Assembly: GCA_001787535.1 (NCBI GenBank)
Contig: MFXP01000009.1
Location: 1 to 64,000, forward strand
Direction: 5' to 3'
Length of the DNA stretch: 64,000 nt
Source: Candidatus Peribacteria bacterium RIFCSPHIGHO2_01_FULL_51_35
GTDB taxonomy: Bacteria; Patescibacteriota; Gracilibacteria; Peribacterales; Peribacteraceae
The notes under the pieces are model-generated. The model was not told the DNA's origin. It did not search any database and was given only the letters and a program-made list of their open reading frames with translations. Every line of letters begins with the position of its first letter. Within the stretch, counting starts at the first letter, position 1. Positions 48,516 to 58,464 of the stretch are shown piece by piece. Made by a program: the position numbers and the translations under genes.

Positions 48516-49193
48516 ATGAATCCAATGGATCATCTTTCCGAGAACAGCGGCATACCAAACCAACTACTTGTTCCTAGTTACAGATTTGTTGCTCCAGACT
48601 TGCAGGGTTCAGTTACAGGTAATGTTGAGCAACTTCTAATGCATGGAGATTTGAAAGAAAAACTCACAAGACTTCTAACTGCCAATCCAGAACAGCGAGA
48701 ATTCGACGTTCAACAATTACTTGAGATGAAACTCTCTCAAGCAGAAAGTATTGCGGCTGTTACGATATTGGAAGCTGTAATTGAACGACGATGGAAAGAT
48801 GGCAATTATCTCATGCACTACGATCCATCCTCATTGGATCTCGGTGTGTTTGAAGATTTGCCTATGCAAGATTACGAATGGATGCCTACAAGAGTCCATC
48901 CAGATTCGTTTTGGGGAGGAATCGGAAAACTGCACTTAAATTTTCCTGCTGGTTTGCAGGAGTCAAAAACGGTGCATACACATCCAGGCGCGCGTATCGT
49001 TGTGTCTACTGGTAGAAGGAAATTTACAGCGCCATCAATAGGCGATGATTTCCTGCATTTGGACAATGGGACCATTGTGTTAATGCCCGGGAATCTTCCA
49101 CACAATTTTTGCGCATATGATGATGAAGACTGGAAACCCGTTTCGTTTCATTTACCATATGCAGGGATAGGAAAAGAGGCCATGGAATTTTAA
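48516..49193 (+). CDS. Cupin-like hypothetical protein
   Basis: VHTHPGARIVVSTGRRKFTAP...GTIVLMPGNLPHNFCAYDDEDWKPVSFHLP. Confidence 0.6.
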   Translation: MNPMDHLSENSGIPNQLLVPSYRFVAPDLQGSVTGNVEQLLMHGDLKEKLTRLLTANPEQREFDVQQLLEMKLSQAESIAAVTILEAVIERRWKDGNYLMHYDPSSLDLGVFEDLPMQDYEWMPTRVHPDSFWGGIGKLHLNFPAGLQESKTVHTHPGARIVVSTGRRKFTAPSIGDDFLHLDNGTIVLMPGNLPHNFCAYDDEDWKPVSFHLPYAGIGKEAMEF

Positions 49194-49206
49194 AAATATA
49201 GCGACC

Positions 49207-49425
49207 GTGGATGTGGAACTCAGCAACGGCTTAATTTGCCCGGAAACATTTTCCAATGGTCCCATTGCCCGAGATCTGGGAAACAATGTTCTAAAAAACG
49301 CTTGGCTAAAGGACGACCCCAGTGCAGTAGTGTCGGTTACCGACGGTAGTGTAACTTCCTATGCATATCACAAAGGTTTTCATGCCAACTTACTTTATGA
49401 ATCCATCAGAGATTTTCAGGAGTAA
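49207..49425 (+). CDS. Hypothetical protein
   Basis: 72 aa ORF just downstream of the cupin-like gene. Confidence 0.45.
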   Translation: MDVELSNGLICPETFSNGPIARDLGNNVLKNAWLKDDPSAVVSVTDGSVTSYAYHKGFHANLLYESIRDFQE

Positions 49426-49742
49426 AATTTGACAAAAAATCGTAAAACACACACTATTTTTTTGAATCTGATCAATGAAATTGAACAACGAGTTTTAATC
49501 ATCCAAAAGGGCTAAACCCTATTACAAAACATGTAAGTCTTCGTTAAAGCTGCTCTGTGGCATTTTTGACGACATTTTTCGAGCTATTCTGTGCAAAATG
49601 TCCTAAAATCTTTGGCTTCAAGACGCCTTAAAGTGCTTATTCACTTCAAGGATTGACAAATGCCATTAAGGTAGTAGAGTTAAACCATTTATCGTCACCT
49701 CAACTACGCTCTCCAACCCTTATTTTTCTCTCCCACCGTCGT

Positions 49743-52700
49743 ATGAAGCGCCATCGTTTTCTCGCCAAGGTTCTCTTTATTTCTCTCGTTGCCACTCAAG
49801 TGCACTGGGGAAATTTCCAGAGTGTGCAGATTGCTGCACTCGCGCAAGCGGGCACGCAATGCAATGACGGTGTCGACAACGATGGTGATAATCTCACGGA
49901 TTTCCCAACGGATCCGGGATGCGCGGATGCAGATGACAATGATGAATTTAACATGCCGGTTGCCGCATCCACGCAGTGCAATGATGGAGCGGACAACGAT
50001 GGTGACAACCTGAACGATTTGCAGGATCCCGGGTGCACAGATGCTACGGACAACGATGAGTTCAATGCGCCTGCAGCCCCGCAGTGCAGTGATGGCAACG
50101 ATAACGACGGTGACGGTGTCACTGATTTCCCGGATGAACGCGGATGTGAGAATGCACAAGATAATGATGAAACGGATCCTCAAGCACAAACAACGGCGAA
50201 TGCGACAACCGTGAACTGCACTGCAGACCAGGTGATCTCCTATACTCCTGGTTCCTACACATATCGAAGAGATCCGCAAAAAGCATTGGGTGATCCAGAT
50301 GGGCACATCGTGAGTTTGGGAAACAACGGAACCATCACACTGAAGATGTCTCAGCCTGTCTTGAATAATCCCGGCAGTGGAGTGGATTTTTACGTTGTGG
50401 AACTCACACGACCCTACTGGCCATACTACGAGCAGGCGACTGTCTACGGGAGCGAAGACGGCAGAGTCTACCGACTCATCGGCTTCACCGATAATGGACG
50501 TAGAAACGGCCAAGTGCATGTTCCCATGTCTCTCCCAAACACCCTCGCTTCCGCACAATATTTTCGACTGTCAGATACCAGCCCCAGTTGGTGGCACGAC
50601 GGCTTTGATTTGGATGCCATCTACTCCGCTAACTGCGGCACGCCCCATGTCCCGGAATGTCGCGACGGCGTGGACAATGACAATGATGGTGTTGCCGATC
50701 ATCCCGGAGATTTCAGCTGTGCAAACCCGGATGATGACGATGAAACAAATCCCAAAGCGCAGTGCCAGGACGGTACGGACAATGACGGTGATGGAAAGGT
50801 GGATTTCCCGCAGGATCCCGGTTGTTCCTCCCGACAAGATAATGATGAATTCAATGCTCCGCCCCCGCAGTGTCAGGATGGCATCGATAACGACCAGGAT
50901 GGTGCCACGGATTTCCCGGCGGATTTCAGCTGCAGCAGCCCGACGGATAATGACGAAACCTTCCCCAAGGCGCAGTGTCAGGACAACCTCGATAACGATC
51001 AAGACGGCTTCGTCGATGCGCAGGATCCCGGCTGCCACACGGATGGAAACGCCGGAAATCCGAACAGTTACAACGCGCAGGATAATGATGAAGGACCGAG
51101 GCACGATGCTCAGTTCGTCGCGACGAAAACCGCCGACGTGCAGACCGTGCAACCCGGAGGATTTGTGACGTACACGATTGCGGTACGGAACATAGGACAG
51201 GTGCAGATCTCCGGCATTCGTGTCATCGACACCATTCCGACGGGTCTCACCTTCACGACACAAGGCTCCACGCCCGGTTGTTTCCCGCAAGGAAACCAGG
51301 TCGTCTGCAACGCCCAAACGTACAACCCGGGACAGACGATCAACACCGTCCTCCGCTTCCAAGTGGCGCAGAACGCCCCGTGTGGCGCAGGCAGAAGCAT
51401 CGTGAACACGGCAACCATTCAATTCAACAACGTAACGATTGCACAATCTTCCACCACACAGACACCCATCGATTGTCCGTCGACGCAATGCAGCGACGGC
51501 GTCGACAACGACCAGGATGGTGCCACGGATTTCCCGGCGGATTTCAGCTGCTCGAGTCCGAATGACGATGACGAAACGTTCCCCAAGGCGCAGTGTCAGG
51601 ACAATTTGGATAATGACGGCGACGGTCTGATCGACTTCCCGCAAGACCCGGGATGCACATCCAACCAGGACAATGACGAAGGGCCGGTAAACCGTCCCAT
51701 CTTCGCCATTACGAAGAACGGTCCGAGCACCATCATCCGCGGCGATACGATTCGCTTTCAAATCAACGTGACAAACACCGGAAACGTGAACGCAAACGGA
51801 GTCGTGGTGACGGATCCCATCCCGAGTGGACTGACCTACAACGACGCACAGTCTGATGCCAGCTGTGACGCGCAAGGAGGAGACGTAGTCTGTATCCTCG
51901 GTACGCTCGTGCCAAACCAGTCCAGGCCTCTCACGATTTCCTTTGATGTCCCTCAGATTGCAAATTGCCAGCAATCCCTCACTATCTCAAATACGGCACG
52001 CGTCACAGCAAGCAATGCTTCAGGGCAGACGCAGAGCCAGACAGTCTTCACAACGGTCAACTGCCCTCCACGCACGCCGCAATGCCGCGACGGCGTTGAT
52101 AATGACCAAGACGGTGCAACAGATTTTGCAGGCGGTGATTTCAGTTGTGCGAATCCGGACGATGACGATGAAACGTTCCCGAAGGCGCAGTGTCAGGATA
52201 ATTTGGATAATGACGGGGACGGTTTGATCGACTTCGGTCAGGATCCCGGATGCAGCTCGAAGCAAGACAACGACGAGTTCAACCAAATCCGAGCGAACCT
52301 CGCACTCAGGAAAACGGCAGACCGTACCACGGTGCAGCCCGGCGAGACGATCGTGTACACGCTTCGTGTCCGCAACTTCGGACCGAATGCCGTCTCGAAT
52401 ATCGTTTTGAATGATTCCTTGCCGACGGGTGTTCCGTTCCTCATTACCTTCACCCAGACGGACGGCTTTGCTTGTTCCGTCCAGCCGAGCGACCCGAACC
52501 ACGTGGTGTGCACTCGCTCATCGCCTTTGGCCGCCAACGCCACCGCAACCATCGTCATGCGCGCGACTGTTCTTGCAGGCGCACCTTGCAACGGACAGCC
52601 TCTCATCAACAGGGCACACGTGCAGGCACCGGGAACGGTTGACTCCGATTCGCAGAACAACTTCTCGGAGGCGGCAATAACCTGTGATTCCGATGAAGCG

Positions 52701-55700
52701 GATCTCTCCATCCAAAAGTTCCAAAAATTCGGCACGACCGTCGTCCGCGGCGGCGTGGTGCTCTACGAAGTGGTCGTGCACAATAACGGTCCCGCGACAG
52801 CTGAGAACGTTGTCATCGCCGACATCCTTCCGTTCGATTCCCTTGCGCAAGTTTCATTGACCTTCAATGCCGGACAATCTTCCCAAGATTGCGTGTTGAA
52901 CTTCCAAGGAACCAGCGTCCTCTGCAACAATTTCTTTTTGACGCCGGGGGAGACGCGATCCTTCACCATCGCTTTCAACGTACCGCAAGTTCCCAACAAC
53001 TGTACGCAGAGCTCCATCCAAAACGTGGCAACCGTAAGCACATCAACGACGGATCCGGACAGTTCGGATAACACGAGTAACACCGTCGTGACGACTGCCA
53101 TCTGTTCTTCTTCCAGCTCCAGCTCTTCCAGCTCGTCTTCCAGTTCTTCGGCCACGCCGCAGTGCCGCGACAACATCGATAACGACGGTGATGGCGTTAC
53201 GGATTTCCCGAATGACTTCAGCTGTTCGAATCCGGACGACAACGATGAAACCTTCCCCAAGTCGCAATGTCAGGACGGCATCGATAATGATGGTGACGGC
53301 CTCATCGACTTCGGACCGGATCCCGGCTGTGTCAGCTTCCAAGACAACGATGAAGACAACCTTGCAGCTGCGGATCTCTCCATCGATAAGACCGGTCCTT
53401 CCAGCGTCGTACGCGGAACGCTGCTCACTTACTTCGTCACGGTAACGAATGCAGGACCGAATTCGGCGCATAACATCGTCGTGGGAGACCAAATCCCGCC
53501 TACACTCTTCGGAAGCTTCAATGCCGCCGCCTCTCCTGGCTGCGTGCTGAACGGATCGCAGACGAGCGTGCTGTGCAACAACTTCAGCCTTGCTCCGAAC
53601 GAGAGCAGAACCTTCGCCATCGCGTTCAACGTTCCGACGGCGCCCAACTGCTCGCAATCCGTGGAAATTCAGAACCGTGCAACGGTTTCGACATCCACGA
53701 CGGATCCGGTGAGTTCGAATAACACGAGCCAAACCATCTCGACAACCGTGCACTGCCAAGCCTCCAGTTCCAGCTCTTCCACTTCTTCGTCCAGTTCCAG
53801 CAGCTCCAGCTCTGCAGCCGTTTCGGACTTACAGATGACATTGGAAGGACCGCTGGTTGCCGCCGAAGGCACGACGGTCACGTACACGGCAAAGGTAACG
53901 AACTTGGGTCCCGCGGGCGTCACCGCTCCCTACAGCATCCGCGAAACGTTCCCGAGCGGCTTCCTGTTCGACATCGAACTTTCTGATCCTGATTGCGCCC
54001 TCACGGGACAGAACCAAATCACCTGCACGGGACCGGGCTTGAATGTGGGAGCCACCGAAGAGTTTGATCTCGTCTTCCGGATTCCATTCCAGATTGCATC
54101 GAACCCGAGCTTGCTGAACAGGCTGCTCGGCATTGAAACGGCGCATGCCGTCGGTCTCTGCACGACAACCGTGCAGAACACCGCTGTCATCGTCACAAAC
54201 CCGAATGCGGATCCGAACACCGCCAATAACACGAGCACGGTGAACACGCTCATCACATGCTCCACCGATCTCTCGCTCACGAAAACAGGTCCGAGCTCCG
54301 TAACACGCGGCGGCACCGTGACGTACCCCGTGACCGTGACGAATGTCGGCCCCGGCCAAGCAAGCCAAGTGCGCGTGACGGACGTGATCCCGACGGGACT
54401 CACGTTCCAAAACAGCGACGGCAACTGCTCGGTGAACGGCGCTAACGTCATCTGCGAACTCGGCACGATCCCTGCGGGACAATCGCGCACGGTGAATATC
54501 ACCTTCAATGTGCCGCAGATTCCAAACTGCCAAGCATCCACAACGGTCTTGAACGTCGCCTCGGTGAGCGCCTTCGAAACGGATCCTGTCCTCACCAATA
54601 ACAGCAACGTGACCAATCCGCTCCAGACACTCATCAACTGCTCGCCGAATCCGTTCACCATCGCAAAGACCGATAATGCGACCGAGGTGGCTGCAGGCGG
54701 TACCTTGAACTACCAGATCACAGTGACGAACACATCTGCCCAGACGCAGAGCGTCACAGTGACGGACACGCTGCCGGCGAACACGACCTTCGGTACGGCT
54801 TCCAACGGCGGCGTCCACAATAACGGCACGGTCACGTGGTTCCTTACGATGACGCCGAACCAGCAGCTGACTCTCACGCTCTCCGCGCAAGTAAGCAGCT
54901 CTGCTCCTGCGAACTCCGTCCTCACGAACACCGCAAGCATTCAGAACGGTCCTTCCGCAACGGACACAACGACGGTGCGAAACGCTCTCACCATCACGAA
55001 GACGGACAACCGCACCACGGTGCAAGCCGGTGAAGCCCTCACGTACGTAATCACGCTGACAAACTCGTCCTCGAACACGGTAACCGGTGTGACAGTGACA
55101 GATCAGCTCCCGAACGATGTCACCTTCGTTTCGGCTTCGGATAGCGGCGTGCGCAGCGACCAGACCATCACGTGGTCGAACCTCGCCGTTGCCCCGAACG
55201 GCACGCGCACCCTCACGGTGCAAGTGACGGTGAACAGCAACGTCTCCAACGGCGTCACACTCATCAACACCGCGACCCTCAATAACGTCACGGTGCAAGA
55301 TACGACGCTGGTGCAAGGCACAGGCCGCGACTTCACGATCGACCTCACGGATTCCAAGGATCCTGTGGAACCGGAAGAGCGCTTCAACTACACCGTCCGC
55401 CTGACGAACCTGAACTCCAATGGCATTTCGAACCTCACGGTCACGCAGACATTGGACAATGATGTGGACTTCGTCTCCGCTTCCAATGGCGGCAGCCTCA
55501 ACGGCCGCACCATCACGTGGAACGACATCTCGATTTCCGGCAACGGCACCACAACGCTCACCGTGAGCGTGGAAGTGAGCGACGACGCCGACGACGGAGA
55601 TTTCTTGAATTCCACGGCTTCTGCCGAAAGCAAAAATGACTCGGAAAGCACGCGCGTGGAAGATGATGATGATGACGATGATGATGACATCACATTGGAC

Positions 55701-56573
55701 GTCCGCGATTCAGAAGACCCCGTGCAGCCGGACGATACGTTCTCGTACATTATTCGCATCACGAATAACGACAGCAGCAGCAAGCGCATCGACGTGACAG
55801 GATTCCTGGACGACAATACGGAATTCATCTCCGCTTCGGACAGCGGCAGAGAAACGAACAACGACGAAGAAGTGGAATGGGACAACATCTCCATCTCCGG
55901 CGATTCCAGCAAAACCCTTACGGTGCACGTTCGTGTGACCGATGACGCCGAGGACGGCGACACACTCCGTTTCCGCGTCCGCGCAGAAGACGAGGAGCAG
56001 ACCGAACTGACGGAAGTGGAAGATGACGATGATGACGGAACGAGTGTTGCCACGGTGAACGTGGACAAGAGTTCCGACAGGCAGGAAGTGCAGCCGGGTG
56101 AAACCGTCCGCTACAGCATCACGGTGCGCAACAACTCGAACCGCACCATCACGAGCGTCGTGGTGGAGGACACGTACCCGACATCGGACTTCTTCGTCTC
56201 CAACGTCGGCCAAAATGGCGTAAATAACGGCCGCAGCATCCGCTGGGAAGTCGGCTCGCTGGCACGCAATGAGTCAAAGACATTCACGTACTCTGCGACA
56301 ATCAACGGACGCCACGGCCAGACTTTCCACAACAGCGTGGTCGTCACAGGACGCGGCATGAACCAAGCCGGCGACCAGAACGAAGTGCGCGTCATCGAAC
56401 TGCTCCCGCAAACGGGTACCTTCGGCAGGTTCTTCGGTGGAAGCACCCTCACAGCCTCCACAAGCTCCGCAGACGCTGCGGGCACAGGCACGCTGCCATT
56501 CATCATCTGGACAACCATCCTCAGCATCGGCCTTGCAGGCGGAGGATTGATGGGACGCAGGATGTTCTTCTAG
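49743..56573 (+). CDS. Giant secreted surface protein: 13 Cys/Asp-rich 'CxDGxDNDxDG' modules + multiple DUF11 domains + Ser linkers + LPQTG-like C-terminal anchor
   Basis: Signal peptide; repeated C-D-G-x-D-N-D-G-D-G...D-F-x-x-D-x-x-C...DNDE; DUF11 repeats; LLPQTG...TM...GRRMFF. Confidence 0.92.
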   Translation: MKRHRFLAKVLFISLVATQVHWGNFQSVQIAALAQAGTQCNDGVDNDGDNLTDFPTDPGCADADDNDEFNMPVAASTQCNDGADNDGDNLNDLQDPGCTDATDNDEFNAPAAPQCSDGNDNDGDGVTDFPDERGCENAQDNDETDPQAQTTANATTVNCTADQVISYTPGSYTYRRDPQKALGDPDGHIVSLGNNGTITLKMSQPVLNNPGSGVDFYVVELTRPYWPYYEQATVYGSEDGRVYRLIGFTDNGRRNGQVHVPMSLPNTLASAQYFRLSDTSPSWWHDGFDLDAIYSANCGTPHVPECRDGVDNDNDGVADHPGDFSCANPDDDDETNPKAQCQDGTDNDGDGKVDFPQDPGCSSRQDNDEFNAPPPQCQDGIDNDQDGATDFPADFSCSSPTDNDETFPKAQCQDNLDNDQDGFVDAQDPGCHTDGNAGNPNSYNAQDNDEGPRHDAQFVATKTADVQTVQPGGFVTYTIAVRNIGQVQISGIRVIDTIPTGLTFTTQGSTPGCFPQGNQVVCNAQTYNPGQTINTVLRFQVAQNAPCGAGRSIVNTATIQFNNVTIAQSSTTQTPIDCPSTQCSDGVDNDQDGATDFPADFSCSSPNDDDETFPKAQCQDNLDNDGDGLIDFPQDPGCTSNQDNDEGPVNRPIFAITKNGPSTIIRGDTIRFQINVTNTGNVNANGVVVTDPIPSGLTYNDAQSDASCDAQGGDVVCILGTLVPNQSRPLTISFDVPQIANCQQSLTISNTARVTASNASGQTQSQTVFTTVNCPPRTPQCRDGVDNDQDGATDFAGGDFSCANPDDDDETFPKAQCQDNLDNDGDGLIDFGQDPGCSSKQDNDEFNQIRANLALRKTADRTTVQPGETIVYTLRVRNFGPNAVSNIVLNDSLPTGVPFLITFTQTDGFACSVQPSDPNHVVCTRSSPLAANATATIVMRATVLAGAPCNGQPLINRAHVQAPGTVDSDSQNNFSEAAITCDSDEADLSIQKFQKFGTTVVRGGVVLYEVVVHNNGPATAENVVIADILPFDSLAQVSLTFNAGQSSQDCVLNFQGTSVLCNNFFLTPGETRSFTIAFNVPQVPNNCTQSSIQNVATVSTSTTDPDSSDNTSNTVVTTAICSSSSSSSSSSSSSSSATPQCRDNIDNDGDGVTDFPNDFSCSNPDDNDETFPKSQCQDGIDNDGDGLIDFGPDPGCVSFQDNDEDNLAAADLSIDKTGPSSVVRGTLLTYFVTVTNAGPNSAHNIVVGDQIPPTLFGSFNAAASPGCVLNGSQTSVLCNNFSLAPNESRTFAIAFNVPTAPNCSQSVEIQNRATVSTSTTDPVSSNNTSQTISTTVHCQASSSSSSTSSSSSSSSSSAAVSDLQMTLEGPLVAAEGTTVTYTAKVTNLGPAGVTAPYSIRETFPSGFLFDIELSDPDCALTGQNQITCTGPGLNVGATEEFDLVFRIPFQIASNPSLLNRLLGIETAHAVGLCTTTVQNTAVIVTNPNADPNTANNTSTVNTLITCSTDLSLTKTGPSSVTRGGTVTYPVTVTNVGPGQASQVRVTDVIPTGLTFQNSDGNCSVNGANVICELGTIPAGQSRTVNITFNVPQIPNCQASTTVLNVASVSAFETDPVLTNNSNVTNPLQTLINCSPNPFTIAKTDNATEVAAGGTLNYQITVTNTSAQTQSVTVTDTLPANTTFGTASNGGVHNNGTVTWFLTMTPNQQLTLTLSAQVSSSAPANSVLTNTASIQNGPSATDTTTVRNALTITKTDNRTTVQAGEALTYVITLTNSSSNTVTGVTVTDQLPNDVTFVSASDSGVRSDQTITWSNLAVAPNGTRTLTVQVTVNSNVSNGVTLINTATLNNVTVQDTTLVQGTGRDFTIDLTDSKDPVEPEERFNYTVRLTNLNSNGISNLTVTQTLDNDVDFVSASNGGSLNGRTITWNDISISGNGTTTLTVSVEVSDDADDGDFLNSTASAESKNDSESTRVEDDDDDDDDDITLDVRDSEDPVQPDDTFSYIIRITNNDSSSKRIDVTGFLDDNTEFISASDSGRETNNDEEVEWDNISISGDSSKTLTVHVRVTDDAEDGDTLRFRVRAEDEEQTELTEVEDDDDDGTSVATVNVDKSSDRQEVQPGETVRYSITVRNNSNRTITSVVVEDTYPTSDFFVSNVGQNGVNNGRSIRWEVGSLARNESKTFTYSATINGRHGQTFHNSVVVTGRGMNQAGDQNEVRVIELLPQTGTFGRFFGGSTLTASTSSADAAGTGTLPFIIWTTILSIGLAGGGLMGRRMFF

Positions 56574-56588
56574 GCAATCAACCATCCC

Positions 56589-56615
56589 GTAGCTGCGACG
56601 CGGCGTCGCAGCTAC
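56589..56615. repeat. Palindrome GTAGCTGCGACGCGGCGTCGCAGCTAC
   Basis: Read directly. Confidence 0.8.
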
Positions 56616-56626
56616 GGTTGATCAAG

Positions 56627-56658
56627 AGAAAGACCGCTCGAAAGGGCGGTTTTCTTTT
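56627..56658 (+). terminator. Rho-independent terminator of the giant surface protein gene
   Basis: GAAAGACCGCTCGAAAGGGCGGTTTTCTTTT. Confidence 0.75.
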
Positions 56659-56679
56659 GTTGCAATCTCTGCAGGAATC

Positions 56680-57045
56680 ATGCATTCTTATGAACCTATG
56701 ACCACAAAAGTCGACGAAATATTTGCGGAAATGACTGCCCCGGAACGAAGCGAAGAATTCACTTCACGCTTTGTGACAATTAATTTCTGGGATGCGACAG
56801 CTCGGTATGTCAATGAAATTCGTGACAGAATGGCAAAGGGCAAAGGGGGTCCTGGATTCAAACGAGATGCAGATTACCATGAGTCTCAATACAGGCTTCA
56901 TACAAGCATAGAACTTCTTCCGGATGGTGAACGCCAAGAACTCATAACGCGTTTGACGGATGAATTCCGTCGCAGGCATACAGAATGGGCAGAATCACCA
57001 GAAGGCAAAAGTCACGCAGAAATGATTGCTGATTTTGTGAATTAA
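56680..57045 (+). CDS. Hypothetical protein
   Basis: 121 aa ORF. Confidence 0.5.
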   Translation: MHSYEPMTTKVDEIFAEMTAPERSEEFTSRFVTINFWDATARYVNEIRDRMAKGKGGPGFKRDADYHESQYRLHTSIELLPDGERQELITRLTDEFRRRHTEWAESPEGKSHAEMIADFVN

Positions 57046-57052
57046 TCTCATC

Positions 57053-57220
57053 CGTTTGTAGAGACGCCCCGGCGGGGCGTCTCTACAACGGCGAATTTTT
57101 TAATTATTGCAGCAGTTTGATCGATCGTTTGTAGAGCCGCGCAATTCGCGCGTCTCTACGACGATGATCTTAATTTTCAAATCCGTTTGTAGAGCCGCGA
57201 CATGTCGCGGCTCTACAAAC
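57053..57220. repeat. Cluster of three GTAGAG-type palindromic repeats
   Basis: CGTTTGTAGAGACGCCCCGGCGGGGCGTCTCTACAACG; CGTTTGTAGAGCCGCGCAATTCGCGCGTCTCTACGACG; CGTTTGTAGAGCCGCGACATGTCGCGGCTCTACAAAC. Confidence 0.9.
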
Positions 57221-57323
57221 CAACGTATTCCACTTCCCACAATCGCGGCCAGGTATCTGCTTGCCGGCAGGCAGGCTTGGCCGCGAGTCGCAGGCAAGTA
57301 TGCCTGCTCCTTTTTGATAGTAA

Positions 57324-57872
57324 TTATTCCCCCTCCACAACTATCGACCGGATTTTCTCCGGGAGTTCTTTGAGATTTTTCTCAAAAATCTTCTCTTCTT
57401 CGGCAGAAGGGGCGCTCAAAACCCACGCGGCAAGATCCGCACCGGCAGGCTGTGTACCCACGCCGATGCGAAGGCGGGGGAATTCCTCGCCCAAAACATC
57501 TACGATGGATTTAAGTCCGTTGTGCGTGCCGGGACCCCCGCTTCTGCGGAAACGGATTTCCCCGAGGGGAAGATCGACGTCGTCGCACAAAATGATGATC
57601 TGATTTTTAGGATCCAACTTAAAAAAATCCACGAGCTTGCGGACGGCTTCGCCGGATCTGTTCATGTACGTCTGCGGCTTTACGAGCAGAATCGGTGCCG
57701 TGACAATGCGCCCTTCTTGCATCGCTGATAAAAACTTTTGCTTGTCCTGCCATTCGCCTTCGCCGAATTCTTTGGATAACTGACCGATCGCTCTAAAGCC
57801 AAGATTATGCCGCGTGCGCTCGTGTCCGGATCCCGGATTGCCGAGGCCGATGATCACGAGGGAAGGCTTCAT
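57324..57872 (-). CDS. pth: Peptidyl-tRNA hydrolase
   Basis: LVIIGLGNPGSGHERTRHNLGFRAI...VKPQTYMNRSGEAV...DDVDLPLGEIRFRRSGGPGTHNGLKSI. Confidence 0.96.
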   Translation of the reverse strand: MKPSLVIIGLGNPGSGHERTRHNLGFRAIGQLSKEFGEGEWQDKQKFLSAMQEGRIVTAPILLVKPQTYMNRSGEAVRKLVDFFKLDPKNQIIILCDDVDLPLGEIRFRRSGGPGTHNGLKSIVDVLGEEFPRLRIGVGTQPAGADLAAWVLSAPSAEEEKIFEKNLKELPEKIRSIVVEGE

Positions 57873-57908
57873 CTTGGACACTATAGCGTAGGAGCGTACG
57901 ATAAAACT

Positions 57909-58091
57909 ATGGTGAATCTTCCGACAAACCTCACGCCCGAACAACGCAGAGAATTTGATGAACTCTTGGAAAAACTGGCAGGAGAAAATCCCGAAGCATC
58001 AAAAGTGATTCCGAAAACAAGAAGAAATGCATGCGATGTTCTTAATCCGCAAGAATCACTCAAGTCGGATGAAATTAGAAAAGAGTCTTGA
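57909..58091 (+). CDS. Hypothetical small protein
   Basis: MVNLPTNLTPEQRREFDELLEKLAGENPEA; divergent from pth. Confidence 0.45.
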   Translation: MVNLPTNLTPEQRREFDELLEKLAGENPEASKVIPKTRRNACDVLNPQESLKSDEIRKES

Positions 58092-58464
58092 GTGCTTTTT
58101 CGAACGCACGCACGGCTGACTCCGCATTATGTTCGCTGATCGAAAATCCCGGCTCATGGGCAATGCGGTTCCTGAGCTTGTGAGCATTCCACAACGATTG
58201 GATGTTTTTGAATCGTGCACCGCTTGCTTTTAATTTCTCGCTGAAGCTTCCATGCACGTCCATCCGTTCCAGAGCGGAATCCAGCACTTTTTCCGCTTCC
58301 AGAAGCCGTTTGGAAGGATCTGTGATCGAAAGAACATGCTGCCATTCTTTCTCGGCTCGCTTACGATCAAAAGAACTTAATTTCTTTCTCCTGAGTTTCA
58401 TGAAAACAAACGTACCCAAGAGCCCCAGTATCGCGAGAACAACAATGGTGATGAAGATGCTCAT
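58075..58464 (-). CDS. Single-TM hypothetical protein
   Basis: MSIFITIVVLAILGLLGTFVFMKLRRKK. Confidence 0.6.
   Translation of the reverse strand: MSIFITIVVLAILGLLGTFVFMKLRRKKLSSFDRKRAEKEWQHVLSITDPSKRLLEAEKVLDSALERMDVHGSFSEKLKASGARFKNIQSLWNAHKLRNRIAHEPGFSISEHNAESAVRAFEKALKTLF

Noticed and set aside
53100-53155. Poly-Ser tract as frameshifting or slippage site
   Set aside because: Mixed TCT/AGC/TCC codons, not a homopolymer; ordinary linker
49858-53350. Periodic repeats resembling a CRISPR or tandem array
   Set aside because: They encode the CxDGxDNDGDG protein modules, in frame and irregularly spaced
50571-55316. Long minus-strand ORFs (467 aa, 495 aa) opposite the giant surface gene
   Set aside because: Arg/Val-rich antisense translations of repetitive coding DNA
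57053-57220. Three repeats as a short CRISPR array
   Set aside because: Units are near-perfect palindromes with variable cores, unequal spacing and no cas genes
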